The position numbers and the translations under genes are program-made. A DNA stretch of 64,000 nucleotides. Origin: JAFGDI01 sp963662515 (GTDB lineage: Bacteria; Planctomycetota; Phycisphaerae; Sedimentisphaerales; SM23-30). Shown piece by piece: positions 55,411 through 64,000 of this stretch (positions are counted from its first letter, which is position 1; every line of letters starts with the position of its first letter). Where the stretch lies: NCBI GenBank assembly GCA_963662515.1, contig OY759675.1, positions 2,914,001-2,978,000 on the forward strand, written 5' to 3'. The notes under the pieces were generated by a model. The model was not told where the DNA came from. It was given only the letters and a program-made list of their open reading frames with translations, and made no database searches.

Positions 55411-55971
55411 TCATTTTAGTTCCTGATTCCTTCGCTGCATCAGTTTTTTCAGAACATCAGACACAGAAGAACCGCCGGCAGCCGGAGGTGCGGCAATATC
55501 ATTTTGCTGGCTACCACCTGATTCTATGTCAAAGCCAGAAGGCACTTGCTGGTCATAATCAATTTCAGTAAGGCCCTTCATATCTGAACCAATAACCAGA
55601 TTAAGAATATCTTCACCACGACGGTAAGTAACACCATCGGCATCAATACCATCTACCATACCACCCTCAAATTCATCGCCAACAGCAATTATCTGACAAT
55701 CACCGGTAATAAGGTTTTCAAAAAATGCGTACCAGTCGGCATTCACAGAAGAGACACCAATGAGAATATAACTGGAATATACTTTTGGCTGAACCATATT
55801 TGGCTCTGAGGCAGAGTCATCAATTACAGGACTGACAAGCCGCTGCCGGGAAAAGATATTCTTTTGAGTTAGTATCTCAAACTCTTGTTCATAGCTGCTT
55901 TGCGGCTGCTGAGCTGACAAAAGTGAAATACAGCTCAGCACTAACATAAACGACCACACAATTATCTTCAT
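55411..55971 (-). CDS. GspC/PilP-like type II secretion component
   Basis: This 186-residue protein has a hydrophobic N-terminus (VWSFMLVLSCISLLSA) ending in an AxQ-like cleavage site, so it may be fully periplasmic rather than anchored as GspC usually is. The mature start FEILTQKNIFSRQR matches the homology-region opening of GspC and PilP proteins. YILIGVSSVNADWYAFFEN and DILNLVIGSDM complete a small beta domain. These proteins link the inner-membrane platform to the secretin. It overlaps gspM-like by 4 bp and precedes gspD by 75 bp, the PilP-like position. The exact family is uncertain. Confidence 0.65.
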   Translation of the reverse strand: MKIIVWSFMLVLSCISLLSAQQPQSSYEQEFEILTQKNIFSRQRLVSPVIDDSASEPNMVQPKVYSSYILIGVSSVNADWYAFFENLITGDCQIIAVGDEFEGGMVDGIDADGVTYRRGEDILNLVIGSDMKGLTEIDYDQQVPSGFDIESGGSQQNDIAAPPAAGGSSVSDVLKKLMQRRNQELK

Positions 55972-56522
55972 TCTACTTCCACCTCGCTCTGTGCCTGCTG
56001 ATAAGCATAAATAACAGATAACTTAAGTTGAACAGAAACCTGCCCGGAGCTGCTGTCTTTGGAACTGATATGCACAGCATCAAGCCTGATGGGCTTTTTA
56101 CTGGTTTCAATACTCCAGATAAATTCATAAACATCCAGGGCAAAGCCAGAACCGGCAACCGTAAAGTCAAGGATACCTATACCGCCATTTTGAGAGCCGT
56201 AGTCCGGCTGGATCGATGAAAGAGTAATGCCATACTGCCGGGATATCTCATTGAGATAATTTATCATCATATTTTCAGATCTGGCCGGGTCATCATACAG
56301 ACCATCATCTTCCATCTGCTTCCATTTCCTGCGGGCAACCGGAGCAACATTTTCTACAATATCTTTATTTCTGGCTACCAGAGTTATTATCTCCTGCTTC
56401 TGCTGGCTAACCGCCTGACGACTGGCCCAGACAGGAGAGATAACATATCTGTCCGAAAGCAATATTATTATTGCCGCAACGGTAAGTAAGAAAAGGCTTA
56501 ATTCTCGTTTTGTAAGTGCCAT
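55968..56522 (-). CDS. gspM: GspM/PilO-like inner-membrane platform protein
   Basis: This 184-residue protein has one N-terminal membrane segment (LSLFLLTVAAIIILLSDRYV), a coiled-coil-like stretch (ASRQAVSQQKQEIITLVARN), and a ferredoxin-like periplasmic domain (GILDFTVAGSGFALDVYEFI). This is the layout of GspM and PilO, which pair with GspL/PilN beneath the secretin. Sequence conservation in the family is low, so the call relies on topology and on its place between gspL and the GspC-like gene. It overlaps the next gene by 4 bp. Confidence 0.7.
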   Translation of the reverse strand: MALTKRELSLFLLTVAAIIILLSDRYVISPVWASRQAVSQQKQEIITLVARNKDIVENVAPVARRKWKQMEDDGLYDDPARSENMMINYLNEISRQYGITLSSIQPDYGSQNGGIGILDFTVAGSGFALDVYEFIWSIETSKKPIRLDAVHISSKDSSSGQVSVQLKLSVIYAYQQAQSEVEVE

Positions 56523-56566
56523 AAGTACCTCTTAATTTCTAAAAGAGCATTGCTATATTGCTTAGC

Positions 56567-57916
56567 TCATTTCTGCGTGTCAAATTCCCGGTTATAGCTA
56601 AATTGCAGGGCAAAAGATATTTCATCTGTGCTCTTACCTGACTGTCGAATATACAATGTCTTAATATCACTGAAATGCGAGTCAGCGATCATAGCTTCCA
56701 TTATTTTTTGTATATATATTTTATCCGATGATGTACCAGTCATAACTGCAACGAACTTATCATTGATTGCCAGGCTTTGAGTCCAGATAGCAGATGATTC
56801 AGGGAACACCGCGGTTATATCCCGGAGACACTGACTATAAACAGGATCTGTTTTAGACCATAGTTTTGCCTGATTCATTCTGGCGATCATTTCATTTGAC
56901 TCTTTTACGGTATTTTCCATGCCGGTAAGCCATTGCTGAGCATTTGCAATAGCTCTTTTGTCCTGCTCCCAACCCAGAACAAACCAGACCAGCAGTAAGA
57001 GCAAAACCGCAATAGCCAGCACGATCTTACGCAAACTGGCCCCCATCCTACTTTGCTTTTTCTCTGTAAAATGATTGTGACAGAAATTAAGCCCAAACTC
57101 ACGATCAGCCATATAAAGCCCGGCAATACCAGCCAAAGCCGAATTAAAAGGCACAATATGTTCTGTGAATTTTAAGTTATAAGGTGCCCCTTGCAGATTC
57201 AATAATGCTGTTAAAGTATCTGCTGAACCTATTATGGTATATTCTTCGATATCATTACTATGCAACTGAATATCTCTCTGGATTTCGCCCAGTATCCTGC
57301 CAGAAGCGATCTCCGGGTCATTTTCCGGCACACTCAAAGAGGCATAATGATATATAGAACCGTTTTTAACCAGAATAATACGGGCTGTACCATTATCAAC
57401 ATAAACAAAAGAGCCGGTAGTCTTACTGTCGATATGATAATGAAAAACAGAGATAAAGTCAGGCACAACCGCCGCTATTGTCAGATTGGCGTATTCCAGT
57501 ACACTCTCAAAGGCCAGAGTTCTTTTTTTAAGTATGCCGGCCAATATTATTTTATTAGAACTCTGACTTGAAATCGCTCCAGTATAATCAATAATTATCT
57601 CATCGGCAGAGATTTTAAGCTCTTTTTGCAAACGAGACAAGACAATACCCTTGAGCATTGAAATATCTGAAATAGGTGGCACTGTTATACTGCGAACCAA
57701 AACATCAGCAGTCGGCGGTATGACTATCGCAGAGTCGCTGACGATCTGCTTTTCAGCGAGAAATGAAGCTATTTTCTTACCTAATTGCTCATGATTGCCC
57801 AACAACTCAGGCGTAAGTGCGATCTGACCAGAAACACACTCTCTGCCTGAGCTGTATCCAGACAGTAAGAGGGCTTCTCTGGCAAATTGAATAACTATTA
57901 TATTTTTTCGTGACAT
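56567..57916 (-). CDS. gspL: GspL/PilM-PilN-like platform protein
   Basis: The protein is 449 residues from the ATG at 57916, which has AAAGG upstream and lies 11 bp after the gspK stop; the frame opens at 57979. Residues about 1-290 form an actin-like cytoplasmic domain (MSRKNIIVIQFAREALLLSG, VYVDNGTARIILVKNGSIYH). A membrane segment lies at about 312-335 (IVLAIAVLLLLLVWFVLGW), and a periplasmic helical/ferredoxin-like part follows. This is the GspL layout, equivalent to fused PilM and PilN. It recruits the GspE ATPase to the membrane platform. Family assignment is based on topology and operon order. Confidence 0.75.
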   Translation of the reverse strand: MSRKNIIVIQFAREALLLSGYSSGRECVSGQIALTPELLGNHEQLGKKIASFLAEKQIVSDSAIVIPPTADVLVRSITVPPISDISMLKGIVLSRLQKELKISADEIIIDYTGAISSQSSNKIILAGILKKRTLAFESVLEYANLTIAAVVPDFISVFHYHIDSKTTGSFVYVDNGTARIILVKNGSIYHYASLSVPENDPEIASGRILGEIQRDIQLHSNDIEEYTIIGSADTLTALLNLQGAPYNLKFTEHIVPFNSALAGIAGLYMADREFGLNFCHNHFTEKKQSRMGASLRKIVLAIAVLLLLLVWFVLGWEQDKRAIANAQQWLTGMENTVKESNEMIARMNQAKLWSKTDPVYSQCLRDITAVFPESSAIWTQSLAINDKFVAVMTGTSSDKIYIQKIMEAMIADSHFSDIKTLYIRQSGKSTDEISFALQFSYNREFDTQK

Positions 57917-57927
57917 AGATTTTACCT

Positions 57928-59229
57928 TTAGAAAGATATTGTCCTGTATTTTTCCAATGTTTCGCCGGGCAACGGCCAACCCAAATGTGATAATGACTTA
58001 CGATATATCACGGCAGTGTCATCAACTGTATCTATTACCGCCCGATATCTGCGAAAAGCCCGACCATTGTTGGTCAGAGCAACAACATCAGCCGAAAACT
58101 GCCTGGATTTAGCTGTTATATAACTGCCGATAGCTATAGACTTCTCCTGATCCAGAACCTTAGTGACCCATAGTATGGTCTTTTTCTCATCATCATCGAG
58201 CCTTTCACGCTTGACTATCAGGGCATCAACATCACTGCTCTCCAGCCCGGGCAGACAGTTAAGCACCTCTTCAGGAGCCGTATTTATATTGATAAGCCCC
58301 ACCAGCTCTTCACTATCGGTAGTGGTCAACTTATCGATCAGCTCTACAAAATCATCATACTTTATAGCACTGGTATAATACAGATCAAGGATGTTTGCAT
58401 AACGCTGCCTGGACCTGATGCGATTCATAGCGGTAAATGAAGCATCATCAGACAATACTGTCCTGAGAACAGCAAGAGTCTCAGATTGATTACGGCGATT
58501 AGCAGCATTGACCCGCTGCTTGCCCTCGCTATCAACATTTTTTTCTCGACTATAAACGGTAACATAATTAAAGAAACCCTGGTCCAGACTGCCATTGCTA
58601 TTATCATCGGGCCATGTTCTGTTGCCATCATTTTCATTATCATCAAGCATACTATTGATATTATGGTCTTCACCAAAGAGTATTGCCCGACTGGCCCCCT
58701 TTACCAGCAAAACCTCCTCTACAGTTTCAAAATTGGCATTCTTACATTCATAACTATCACTGAGCAACAAATAATATTCACTTTCTGCTCCGCCGGTAGT
58801 AACCTCACTATTATTATCGCGCCAGTCAATTATAGAGGCCGCCAGCTCACTGGTCATACCCGGCAACTTTAGTAACATCTCTTGTGAAGCAGAGTTAATA
58901 TTAACCTTGGCAGACTCATCTATCAGGCCATAAGACAACTGTTTATCACTGGAAAGATCAGGTTTGATAAGCCAGAAAACGCCATCACCCAGCTTTACTT
59001 CTTTAAACAATTCCTCACTATTACTATCAGAAGCACTGCCAATATTGGCCAGAGCATATTCAATGCCGCCAGCTGCAATATATTCAGCCTTTGCGGCATC
59101 GATCTGATTTTCCACCTGCAAGGCATCTGTCCGTATCTGCCAGGAAAGCATAATAGCCAGTCCAGCCAATATGGTGGTTATCCAGATGGTTATAATAAGC
59201 ACAGTGCCTTTATTTCTTTTAGTTGCCAC
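57928..59229 (-). CDS. gspK: Type II secretion minor pseudopilin GspK
   Basis: This 433-residue protein is the largest minor pseudopilin and is thought to cap the pseudopilus tip. The N-terminal helix KGTVLIIITIWITTILAGLAIML begins after a short basic leader; the usual Glu at +5 is absent, as in other GspK proteins. Helix-hairpin-helix-like segments follow (KVNINSASQEMLLKLPGMTS, INTAPEEVLNCLPGLESSDV). An Asp-rich stretch near residue 200 (SMLDDNENDGNRTWPDDNSN) may bind calcium. It overlaps gspJ by 11 bp. Confidence 0.88.
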   Translation of the reverse strand: MATKRNKGTVLIITIWITTILAGLAIMLSWQIRTDALQVENQIDAAKAEYIAAGGIEYALANIGSASDSNSEELFKEVKLGDGVFWLIKPDLSSDKQLSYGLIDESAKVNINSASQEMLLKLPGMTSELAASIIDWRDNNSEVTTGGAESEYYLLLSDSYECKNANFETVEEVLLVKGASRAILFGEDHNINSMLDDNENDGNRTWPDDNSNGSLDQGFFNYVTVYSREKNVDSEGKQRVNAANRRNQSETLAVLRTVLSDDASFTAMNRIRSRQRYANILDLYYTSAIKYDDFVELIDKLTTTDSEELVGLININTAPEEVLNCLPGLESSDVDALIVKRERLDDDEKKTILWVTKVLDQEKSIAIGSYITAKSRQFSADVVALTNNGRAFRRYRAVIDTVDDTAVIYRKSLSHLGWPLPGETLEKYRTISF

Positions 59230-59914
59230 TGTCGCCCCCCTGTTCCTGCTCAGAGGTTTGCCTCTCTTGCGCTACCAGGAATTGACCTGTCAGAAGCAGC
59301 TTTTCAGGTTCTATGCCGGTATCTTCTATTGAGTTATTTTCAGATGTCTCTATTATCATGCGTACCATAAGCGGCAAAGCTGGCTGATTAGCTTCACTGT
59401 CCCAACTATTTAACCAGGAAAGGCCATCATAATATTCAAATTTCAAAGAATAAATTCCTCGACACAATATCTCTTCCCGAGCAAACTGGTCGCTATCTGA
59501 AAAAACATTGGTTGCTATATACTTCACCAGAGCATATCCCTGCCAGGGCTCATACTTTTCTAAGGCATATTTTACCCGGTACATATCACAGGCTATCTCA
59601 TTGTCAACCGGGGTATAATTACTGGAATAAAAGACCAGGGTATCATTATTATTGTACGCCTCTGACTCACCCAGAAAAGAACCGGCCAGTTCTGTGCCCG
59701 GCCCGGCGACACAGATCAGGTCGCTCCGGATAATATCAAATATAGCATTTACCCGTGCCCGCGGGGCAACTAACTGCTGGACCGTATCTTTAACCCGAAA
59801 GGCAATACGCAAAGTACTATATAGCGAAGCGGTTATAACTGCCATAATAGTCATTGCCACCAGCAATTCCAGCAGAGTAAAGGCCTGTCTTGTTTTTCTC
59901 TTTTTATTCTTCAT
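59219..59914 (-). CDS. gspJ: Type II secretion minor pseudopilin GspJ
   Basis: This 231-residue pseudopilin has a prepilin leader and helix KTRQAFTLLELLVAMTIMAV, with the conserved Glu five residues into the mature part. The periplasmic domain (RVNAIFDIIRSDLICVAGPG, LKFEYYDGLSWLNSWDSEA) fits GspJ length and the WLNSW-like motif. It overlaps both neighbours by 11 bp, so the operon is tightly coupled. A Glu/Gln-rich tail ends the protein. Confidence 0.85.
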   Translation of the reverse strand: MKNKKRKTRQAFTLLELLVAMTIMAVITASLYSTLRIAFRVKDTVQQLVAPRARVNAIFDIIRSDLICVAGPGTELAGSFLGESEAYNNNDTLVFYSSNYTPVDNEIACDMYRVKYALEKYEPWQGYALVKYIATNVFSDSDQFAREEILCRGIYSLKFEYYDGLSWLNSWDSEANQPALPLMVRMIIETSENNSIEDTGIEPEKLLLTGQFLVAQERQTSEQEQGGDSGN

Positions 59915-60302
59915 CAGCAGGTAGTTTCAGCGTGGTCAGGGTAAGGGTCTTATCCAGACCGCGACTGTTCCATTTCACTGTCAGATCTAATTGTTTGAGG
60001 CTGCCAGAGTCACTTGTATTAAACTGCCAGCTATAAAGGCTCATATTATCCAGTTCGGCAAAATCTCCCTCTGACTGGCCGGTTGTCTGCCACTGCTCGG
60101 TAGCTATCAACTCGACCATTTTATACTCAGCCAGGTCTAAAGCTATAGCTCGATGGGCCGACTGACTGGCCAGTGAACTTATTATAGTAAGCCCCTTTAT
60201 TGCTGCCGGGATTATTATGGCCACTAATACGGTCGTGACCATCAATTCTACCAGGGTAAATCCCCGGCATTTAATCGCCTTGTCTTTCATACCGTATTTC
60301 AT
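59904..60302 (-). CDS. gspI: Type II secretion minor pseudopilin GspI
   Basis: This 132-residue protein has the prepilin signature CRGFTLVELMVTTVLVAIII after a short basic leader. The small size and order between H and J identify it as GspI. The remainder (ALDLAEYKMVELIATEQW) resembles GspI domains with a conserved LAE/KM start. An inner ATG at 60290 is possible, but the first has the AAGAAG site. It overlaps gspH by 32 bp. Confidence 0.8.
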   Translation of the reverse strand: MKYGMKDKAIKCRGFTLVELMVTTVLVAIIIPAAIKGLTIISSLASQSAHRAIALDLAEYKMVELIATEQWQTTGQSEGDFAELDNMSLYSWQFNTSDSGSLKQLDLTVKWNSRGLDKTLTLTTLKLPADEE

Positions 60303-60795
60303 TGCTTCTTTCTTTATATTCTACCACCTGATATGGTTCTGTAATGCTCTGACAAATAATATCAACGGTATTTTCCTGCGGATTTACCAAACGCATACGA
60401 CCCGCCGTTTTTCGGCCCAGAGGCGAAAATTCAACACAATGGCAGCCATCAAGCATAGGCCAGTCGGTAATATATACCTTGATATCTCGCGGTATATCAA
60501 ATCGCCTGCCATAATCGTTGCGAAGCAGCTCATAATTACCATTTCTAATGCAGGTCAACCAGAACTGATTTGTATCATCACTATAATTAAAGCGATAATA
60601 ATTACCCTGGGTAACCGCCTGTCCTGAGGCATAGTTAAGCAAAGCCGCGATCTTATATGACACATCGCTTATCTCACGATTAGCAAAAAAACCTCGCAAA
60701 GAAGGTGCAGCCATAGCCAGAACCGTACACAATACGATCATTACCAGAATAAGCTCCAGCAGAGTTACTGCCTTTCGTTTCAAAGCTCTGACCAT
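60271..60795 (-). CDS. gspH: Type II secretion minor pseudopilin GspH
   Basis: This 174-residue pseudopilin has the helix KAVTLLELILVMIVLCTVLA, with the leader's last residue Ala rather than the usual Gly before the cleavage site. GspH-type features are the ASGQAVTQGNYYRFNY strand region and a GRKTAGRMRL-like end. It lies between gspG and gspI. The Ala at -1 is tolerated by some prepilin peptidases but is unusual. Confidence 0.82.
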   Translation of the reverse strand: MVRALKRKAVTLLELILVMIVLCTVLAMAAPSLRGFFANREISDVSYKIAALLNYASGQAVTQGNYYRFNYSDDTNQFWLTCIRNGNYELLRNDYGRRFDIPRDIKVYITDWPMLDGCHCVEFSPLGRKTAGRMRLVNPQENTVDIICQSITEPYQVVEYKERSNEIRYERQGD

Positions 60796-60825
60796 AATAA
60801 TAATAAACTCCGGATCAACTAAGGC

Positions 60826-61266
60826 TTAATTCTTATCCTGGGCCCAGTTGGTAATATCATCTTCAGTGTTAAATCTGCCATCAGGCCCGGCACTGGACAG
60901 GTCAAAACCGTATTCATTATGCTGGCCCGGCTGACGATAACTGTACTCATTGCCCCACGGGTCTTTGGGCACTTCCATCTTAGCCAGATAGGGTTTCTTC
61001 CACCCGGTAGCATTGGCCGGCTTTTCAACCAGAGCCTTCAAACCTTCTGTAGTAGTCGGATACCGATCATTATCGATCTCAAAGACATCCAGAGCAGAAG
61101 ATATAGCCGCTATATCAACCTGGGCACTGGTGGTTTTGGCCTGCTCGCCGCGACCGGCAAATTTAGGAACAATAATTGAGGCCAGGGCCGCCAGAATAAC
61201 CAGAACCAGCAATAGTTCGATCAAACTGAAACCACCGTCATTTTGTACTTTTCGTGTCTTTCTCAT
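60826..61266 (-). CDS. gspG: Type II secretion major pseudopilin GspG
   Basis: This 146-residue protein is the main subunit of the pseudopilus. The prepilin site is GGFSLIELLLVLVILAALA with Glu+5. The hallmark GspG body follows: YPTTTEGLKALVEKP, WKKPYLAKMEVPKDPWGNEY, YGFDLSSAGPDGRFNTEDDI with the calcium-binding Asp/Glu loop, and NWAQ near the end. Length is typical. It is 31 bp after gspF. Confidence 0.96.
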   Translation of the reverse strand: MRKTRKVQNDGGFSLIELLLVLVILAALASIIVPKFAGRGEQAKTTSAQVDIAAISSALDVFEIDNDRYPTTTEGLKALVEKPANATGWKKPYLAKMEVPKDPWGNEYSYRQPGQHNEYGFDLSSAGPDGRFNTEDDITNWAQDKN

Positions 61267-61297
61267 TAAATCACCTGAAAATCCTTTATTCTGATCA

Positions 61298-62500
61298 TTA
61301 TTTAATCAATTCCTGCAAACTAAATATTGGCAGCAACATACCCACCACTACCGTTCCCACGATAACAGCCATAATAAATAACATAAGCGGCTCAGCCATT
61401 GACACCGCCATTTTCAATTGACGGTCGAGTTCCTTTTCGTAAGCCTCTGAGACTCGCACCAGTTCTTTGTCCAATCTGCCGGTTTCTTCGGCTACTGCGA
61501 TCATCTCGATAACTGAGCCGGGAAAAAATTCTTTACAATCTGCCAGCGAAGCAGCCAGGGTCATACCACCTTTTACCTTTTTTATGGTAGAGTCAACCCT
61601 GGTAGATAATACCCGATTTCCAATAGATTCCTTGGCAACAATAAGGGTTGCAACCAGAGGCACACCTGACCCGGAAAGAGTACCCAGCATTCTGGAAAAT
61701 CTTACGAAAGCAAAACGGGCGACTAATTTACCTATCAGCGGAGTTTTTAAGGTCAGGCGTTCAAGGGTCAGCCTTCCTTCGTCCCGGCTAAGATAATTCC
61801 TGACCGCCAGAACCAAAATAACAATAAGACCAACTATAAGCATCCAGTAATCAATTACCATACTGCTAAGTGAAACTATCGATTGGGTAAGAGCAGGCAA
61901 CTTACCGCCAAAACTCTCAAATATACGAGAAAATCTGGGCACAAAATATATAAGCAGAAATACCAATATCGATGCACACAAAACAGCCAGAGTCAGCGGG
62001 TAGAACATAGCCGCCTTAACCCGCCCCATCAGGTCCTGCTCGCGTGAGCGAAACTCAGCGATCTGAGCCAGAACCAGGTCTAAAAAGCCGCCTGTCTCTC
62101 CAGCCTGAACCATTGCCACATGCACCGGTGAAAATACCCGGGGAAGCTTTCGCATCGAATCTGCCAGTGACATACCCGCAGAAACGAAATCAGATAACAT
62201 GCTCCAGTTCTTTTTACAGACAGGCTTGGCCGTCTCCCGCACCAAAATATTAAGAGCCTTACTGAGCGGCACACCCGCAGTCAGCAGATTTGCCAGCTCA
62301 CGCGTAAAATTCTCGACATCAGCCTTACTTACCCGCCCGGCATGAACCGCCCCCGCCTGCTCCCGAGTCTCCTTCATATCAACAATATCAAGCCCCATCT
62401 CAAAAACGAGCATACGGGCCTTCTCCTGATTAACAGCTTCAACACTGCCCTGAGAGACAACACCCTGGCTATCTATTGCTTTGTACTCAAATTTGATCAT
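61298..62500 (-). CDS. gspF: Type II secretion inner-membrane protein GspF
   Basis: This 400-residue polytopic platform protein has two repeated cytoplasmic T2SSF domains (about 68-190 and 270-392), with DVENFTRELANLLTAGVPLS and RFAFVRFSRMLGTLSGSGVP opening each. Three membrane segments lie at about 168-190, 220-240 and 370-393. The N-terminal FEYKAIDSQGVVSQGSVEA is typical of PilC/GspF. It connects the GspE ATPase to pseudopilus assembly. It starts 15 bp after gspE. Confidence 0.95.
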   Translation of the reverse strand: MIKFEYKAIDSQGVVSQGSVEAVNQEKARMLVFEMGLDIVDMKETREQAGAVHAGRVSKADVENFTRELANLLTAGVPLSKALNILVRETAKPVCKKNWSMLSDFVSAGMSLADSMRKLPRVFSPVHVAMVQAGETGGFLDLVLAQIAEFRSREQDLMGRVKAAMFYPLTLAVLCASILVFLLIYFVPRFSRIFESFGGKLPALTQSIVSLSSMVIDYWMLIVGLIVILVLAVRNYLSRDEGRLTLERLTLKTPLIGKLVARFAFVRFSRMLGTLSGSGVPLVATLIVAKESIGNRVLSTRVDSTIKKVKGGMTLAASLADCKEFFPGSVIEMIAVAEETGRLDKELVRVSEAYEKELDRQLKMAVSMAEPLMLFIMAVIVGTVVVGMLLPIFSLQELIK

Positions 62501-62515
62501 TTGGCTTATTTTTCT

Positions 62516-64000
62516 TTACTCTGTAACGGCTTGTCCTTTAGCCTTATTCTCATCTTTTGTTACACGCATCAGCTCTTCCAGCGTACTCCTGCCTTCTCGA
62601 ATATAACGGAAGGCATCATCACGCAACATTCTCATACCATCTTTTTTAGCCTGAATGGCAATATCTCTGGGGGTGGCATTTTGCAGCAGCATAGTTCTGA
62701 TATCTTCAGTAACTACCATTATCTCAAAAATACCAGCACGACCGCTATAGCCTGTGCCCTGACAATCAGAACAGCCGCGACCACGATATATCTTATCGCC
62801 AACCTTATCACCAAATAGCAACCTGGCTCTGTCAACTTCTACCTGATCGAGAGGCTCCTTGCATTTTGGACAGATCAGGCGAACTAATCGCTGGGCAATA
62901 ACTGCCTCCAGCGACGATGATACCAGATACGGCTCTATGCCCATATCAACCAGACGCACCAGAGCCCCCGGGGCATCATTAGTATGCAGAGTGGAAAACA
63001 CTAAATGGCCCGTCAAGGAAGCCTGCACCGCTATTTCTGCCGTCTCCAGATCGCGGATCTCACCAACCAGAATAACATCAGGGTCATGACGCAGGATCGA
63101 ACGCAAACCCTTGGCAAAGGTAAGCCCTGCTTTATTAGATACCTGTATCTGATTTATACCATGCAATTGATATTCGATCGGGTCTTCGATCGTTATTATC
63201 TTTCTGCCAATATCATTTATATGACTAAGGGCTGCATAAAGCGTAGTGGTCTTTCCGCTGCCCGTCGGACCTGTCACCAAAATAATACCATGCGGCTTGG
63301 TTAATATTTCCTTAAAAATGCTAACATCTTCGCCGCCCATACCAATATTTTCCGGACCGAGCATTACAGCCCCGCGGTCGAGAATACGCAATACCACCGC
63401 CTCGCCATAAAGCATTGGAATAATAGAGACGCGAACATCTATCTCTCTACCAGCCAAAACCAGCTTTATACGACCGTCCTGAGGCACGCGTTTTTCTGCT
63501 ATGTCCAGATGACTGAGTATTTTAATACGCGAAACAATAGCCGGCTGAAATTGCTTAATTTCTGGCGGTATTGAGGCTGCCTGTAGTACACCATCAATAC
63601 GATATCTTACCTGCAGCTCATGCTCGAATGGCTCTATATGTACATCTGTTGCCCTTGACTCTATCGCTTCTGTCAATATCTGATTAACAAAGCGGATCAT
63701 CGAAGCCTCGCCGGAATCTTTTGAAAGGTCGTTCTCTTCTTTATCGCCACGACCCAGATATTCTATTCCCGATTCTCTGGCCTCATCGAACATTGACTGA
63801 ACGGTGTCAGCCCCCAAACCCATAACTTCTTTGATATAACGACTTATCTCAACACTGCCAGCCAGTGCTATCTCAAATTCGATACCGGCAACTACCCGTA
63901 ACTCATCTACCCCGGCAGTATCAAACGGATCGCTCATTATAGCAAAATACTTACCATCTATGTTTACAGGTATTATCTGCCGTTCCAGCAAAATAGCGGC
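62516..64000 (-). CDS. gspE: Type II secretion ATPase GspE, 5' end beyond the window
   Basis: Some 494 residues are visible and the frame stays open to the right edge, so the N-terminus lies outside the window. The visible part begins in the N1 domain (LLERQIIPVNIDGKYFAIM). The N2 domain follows (RFVNQILTEAIESRATDVH). The ATPase core has Walker A GPTGSGKTTTLY, the Asp box ITIEDPIEYQL, Walker B DPDVILVGEIRDLETAEIA, and the His box GHLVFSTLHTNDA. A four-Cys zinc knuckle (CPKCKEP and CSDCQG) is present. It powers pseudopilus assembly in the cytoplasm. It is first in the visible gsp operon. Confidence 0.96.
   Translation of the reverse strand, partial: AAILLERQIIPVNIDGKYFAIMSDPFDTAGVDELRVVAGIEFEIALAGSVEISRYIKEVMGLGADTVQSMFDEARESGIEYLGRGDKEENDLSKDSGEASMIRFVNQILTEAIESRATDVHIEPFEHELQVRYRIDGVLQAASIPPEIKQFQPAIVSRIKILSHLDIAEKRVPQDGRIKLVLAGREIDVRVSIIPMLYGEAVVLRILDRGAVMLGPENIGMGGEDVSIFKEILTKPHGIILVTGPTGSGKTTTLYAALSHINDIGRKIITIEDPIEYQLHGINQIQVSNKAGLTFAKGLRSILRHDPDVILVGEIRDLETAEIAVQASLTGHLVFSTLHTNDAPGALVRLVDMGIEPYLVSSSLEAVIAQRLVRLICPKCKEPLDQVEVDRARLLFGDKVGDKIYRGRGCSDCQGTGYSGRAGIFEIMVVTEDIRTMLLQNATPRDIAIQAKKDGMRMLRDDAFRYIREGRSTLEELMRVTKDENKAKGQAVTE

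Overview
The window reads as chromosomal DNA of a free-living, polysaccharide-degrading Gram-negative bacterium of the PVC group, most likely a planctomycete of the Phycisphaerae/Sedimentisphaerales type. This is an inference from four things: secreted proteins carrying dockerin-like Asp-rich repeats (26.1-29.0 kb and 47.5-49.8 kb), several secreted glycoside hydrolases, a type II secretion operon, and a type III glutamine synthetase with a pyruvate phosphate dikinase. No rRNA or tRNA gene was recognised, so the taxonomy rests on gene style alone.

Layout. 0-4.3 kb is an accessory strip: a NERD-domain gene, many short dispersed hairpin and direct repeats, one intact IS256-family element, and a degenerate 21-bp tandem array of about 33 units. 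4.3-12.6 kb is a sugar-use locus: a divergent AraC regulator, then ROK sugar kinase, a mannose-6-phosphate-isomerase-like protein with an extra N-terminal domain, a sugar porter and a secreted GH2 enzyme. 13.6-16.3 kb is lon. 16.4-19.6 kb is a second secreted GH2 enzyme with a discoidin-like domain. 19.8-21.9 kb is glnN. 22.4-25.1 kb holds two adjacent ketosynthases; the first has lost the catalytic Cys and one active-site His, the second is complete. A class-I glutamine amidotransferase follows. 26.1-29.0 kb is a large beta-helix surface protein.

29.1-31.2 kb is a minus-strand trio of ECF sigma factor, probable anti-sigma factor and a Met-rich periplasmic helical protein. 31.5-34.9 kb holds rpmB, tsaB and two paralogous XRE-cupin regulators; the first has a strong promoter and a terminator-like hairpin in its leader. 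35.4-38.1 kb is ppdK. 38.6-45.6 kb holds a DUF4143 ATPase behind a perfect 19-bp palindrome, a secreted beta-helix lyase-like protein, and a minus-strand run of pepP-like, Ntn-hydrolase-like, phzF-like and patB genes. 45.8-51.0 kb is accessory again: an orphan gene, an FRG-domain gene paired with a GLUG-repeat surface protein, and a repeat-dense 1.2-kb gap. 51.0-64.0 kb carries a GH97 enzyme and a minus-strand type II secretion operon in the order gspE-F-G-H-I-J-K-L-M-(C-like)-D, with gspE running off the right edge.

How it fits together. The secreted hydrolases and surface proteins are plausible cargo of the type II secretion system, and the ROK/isomerase/porter operon would handle the released sugars. 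The most unusual items are the ketosynthase pair, which resembles a KS/chain-length-factor pair without local partners, the 21-bp heptad-encoding array, a family of hairpin elements with compensatory stem changes that supply the stop codons of two genes, and the attenuator-like leader of the XRE-cupin gene.
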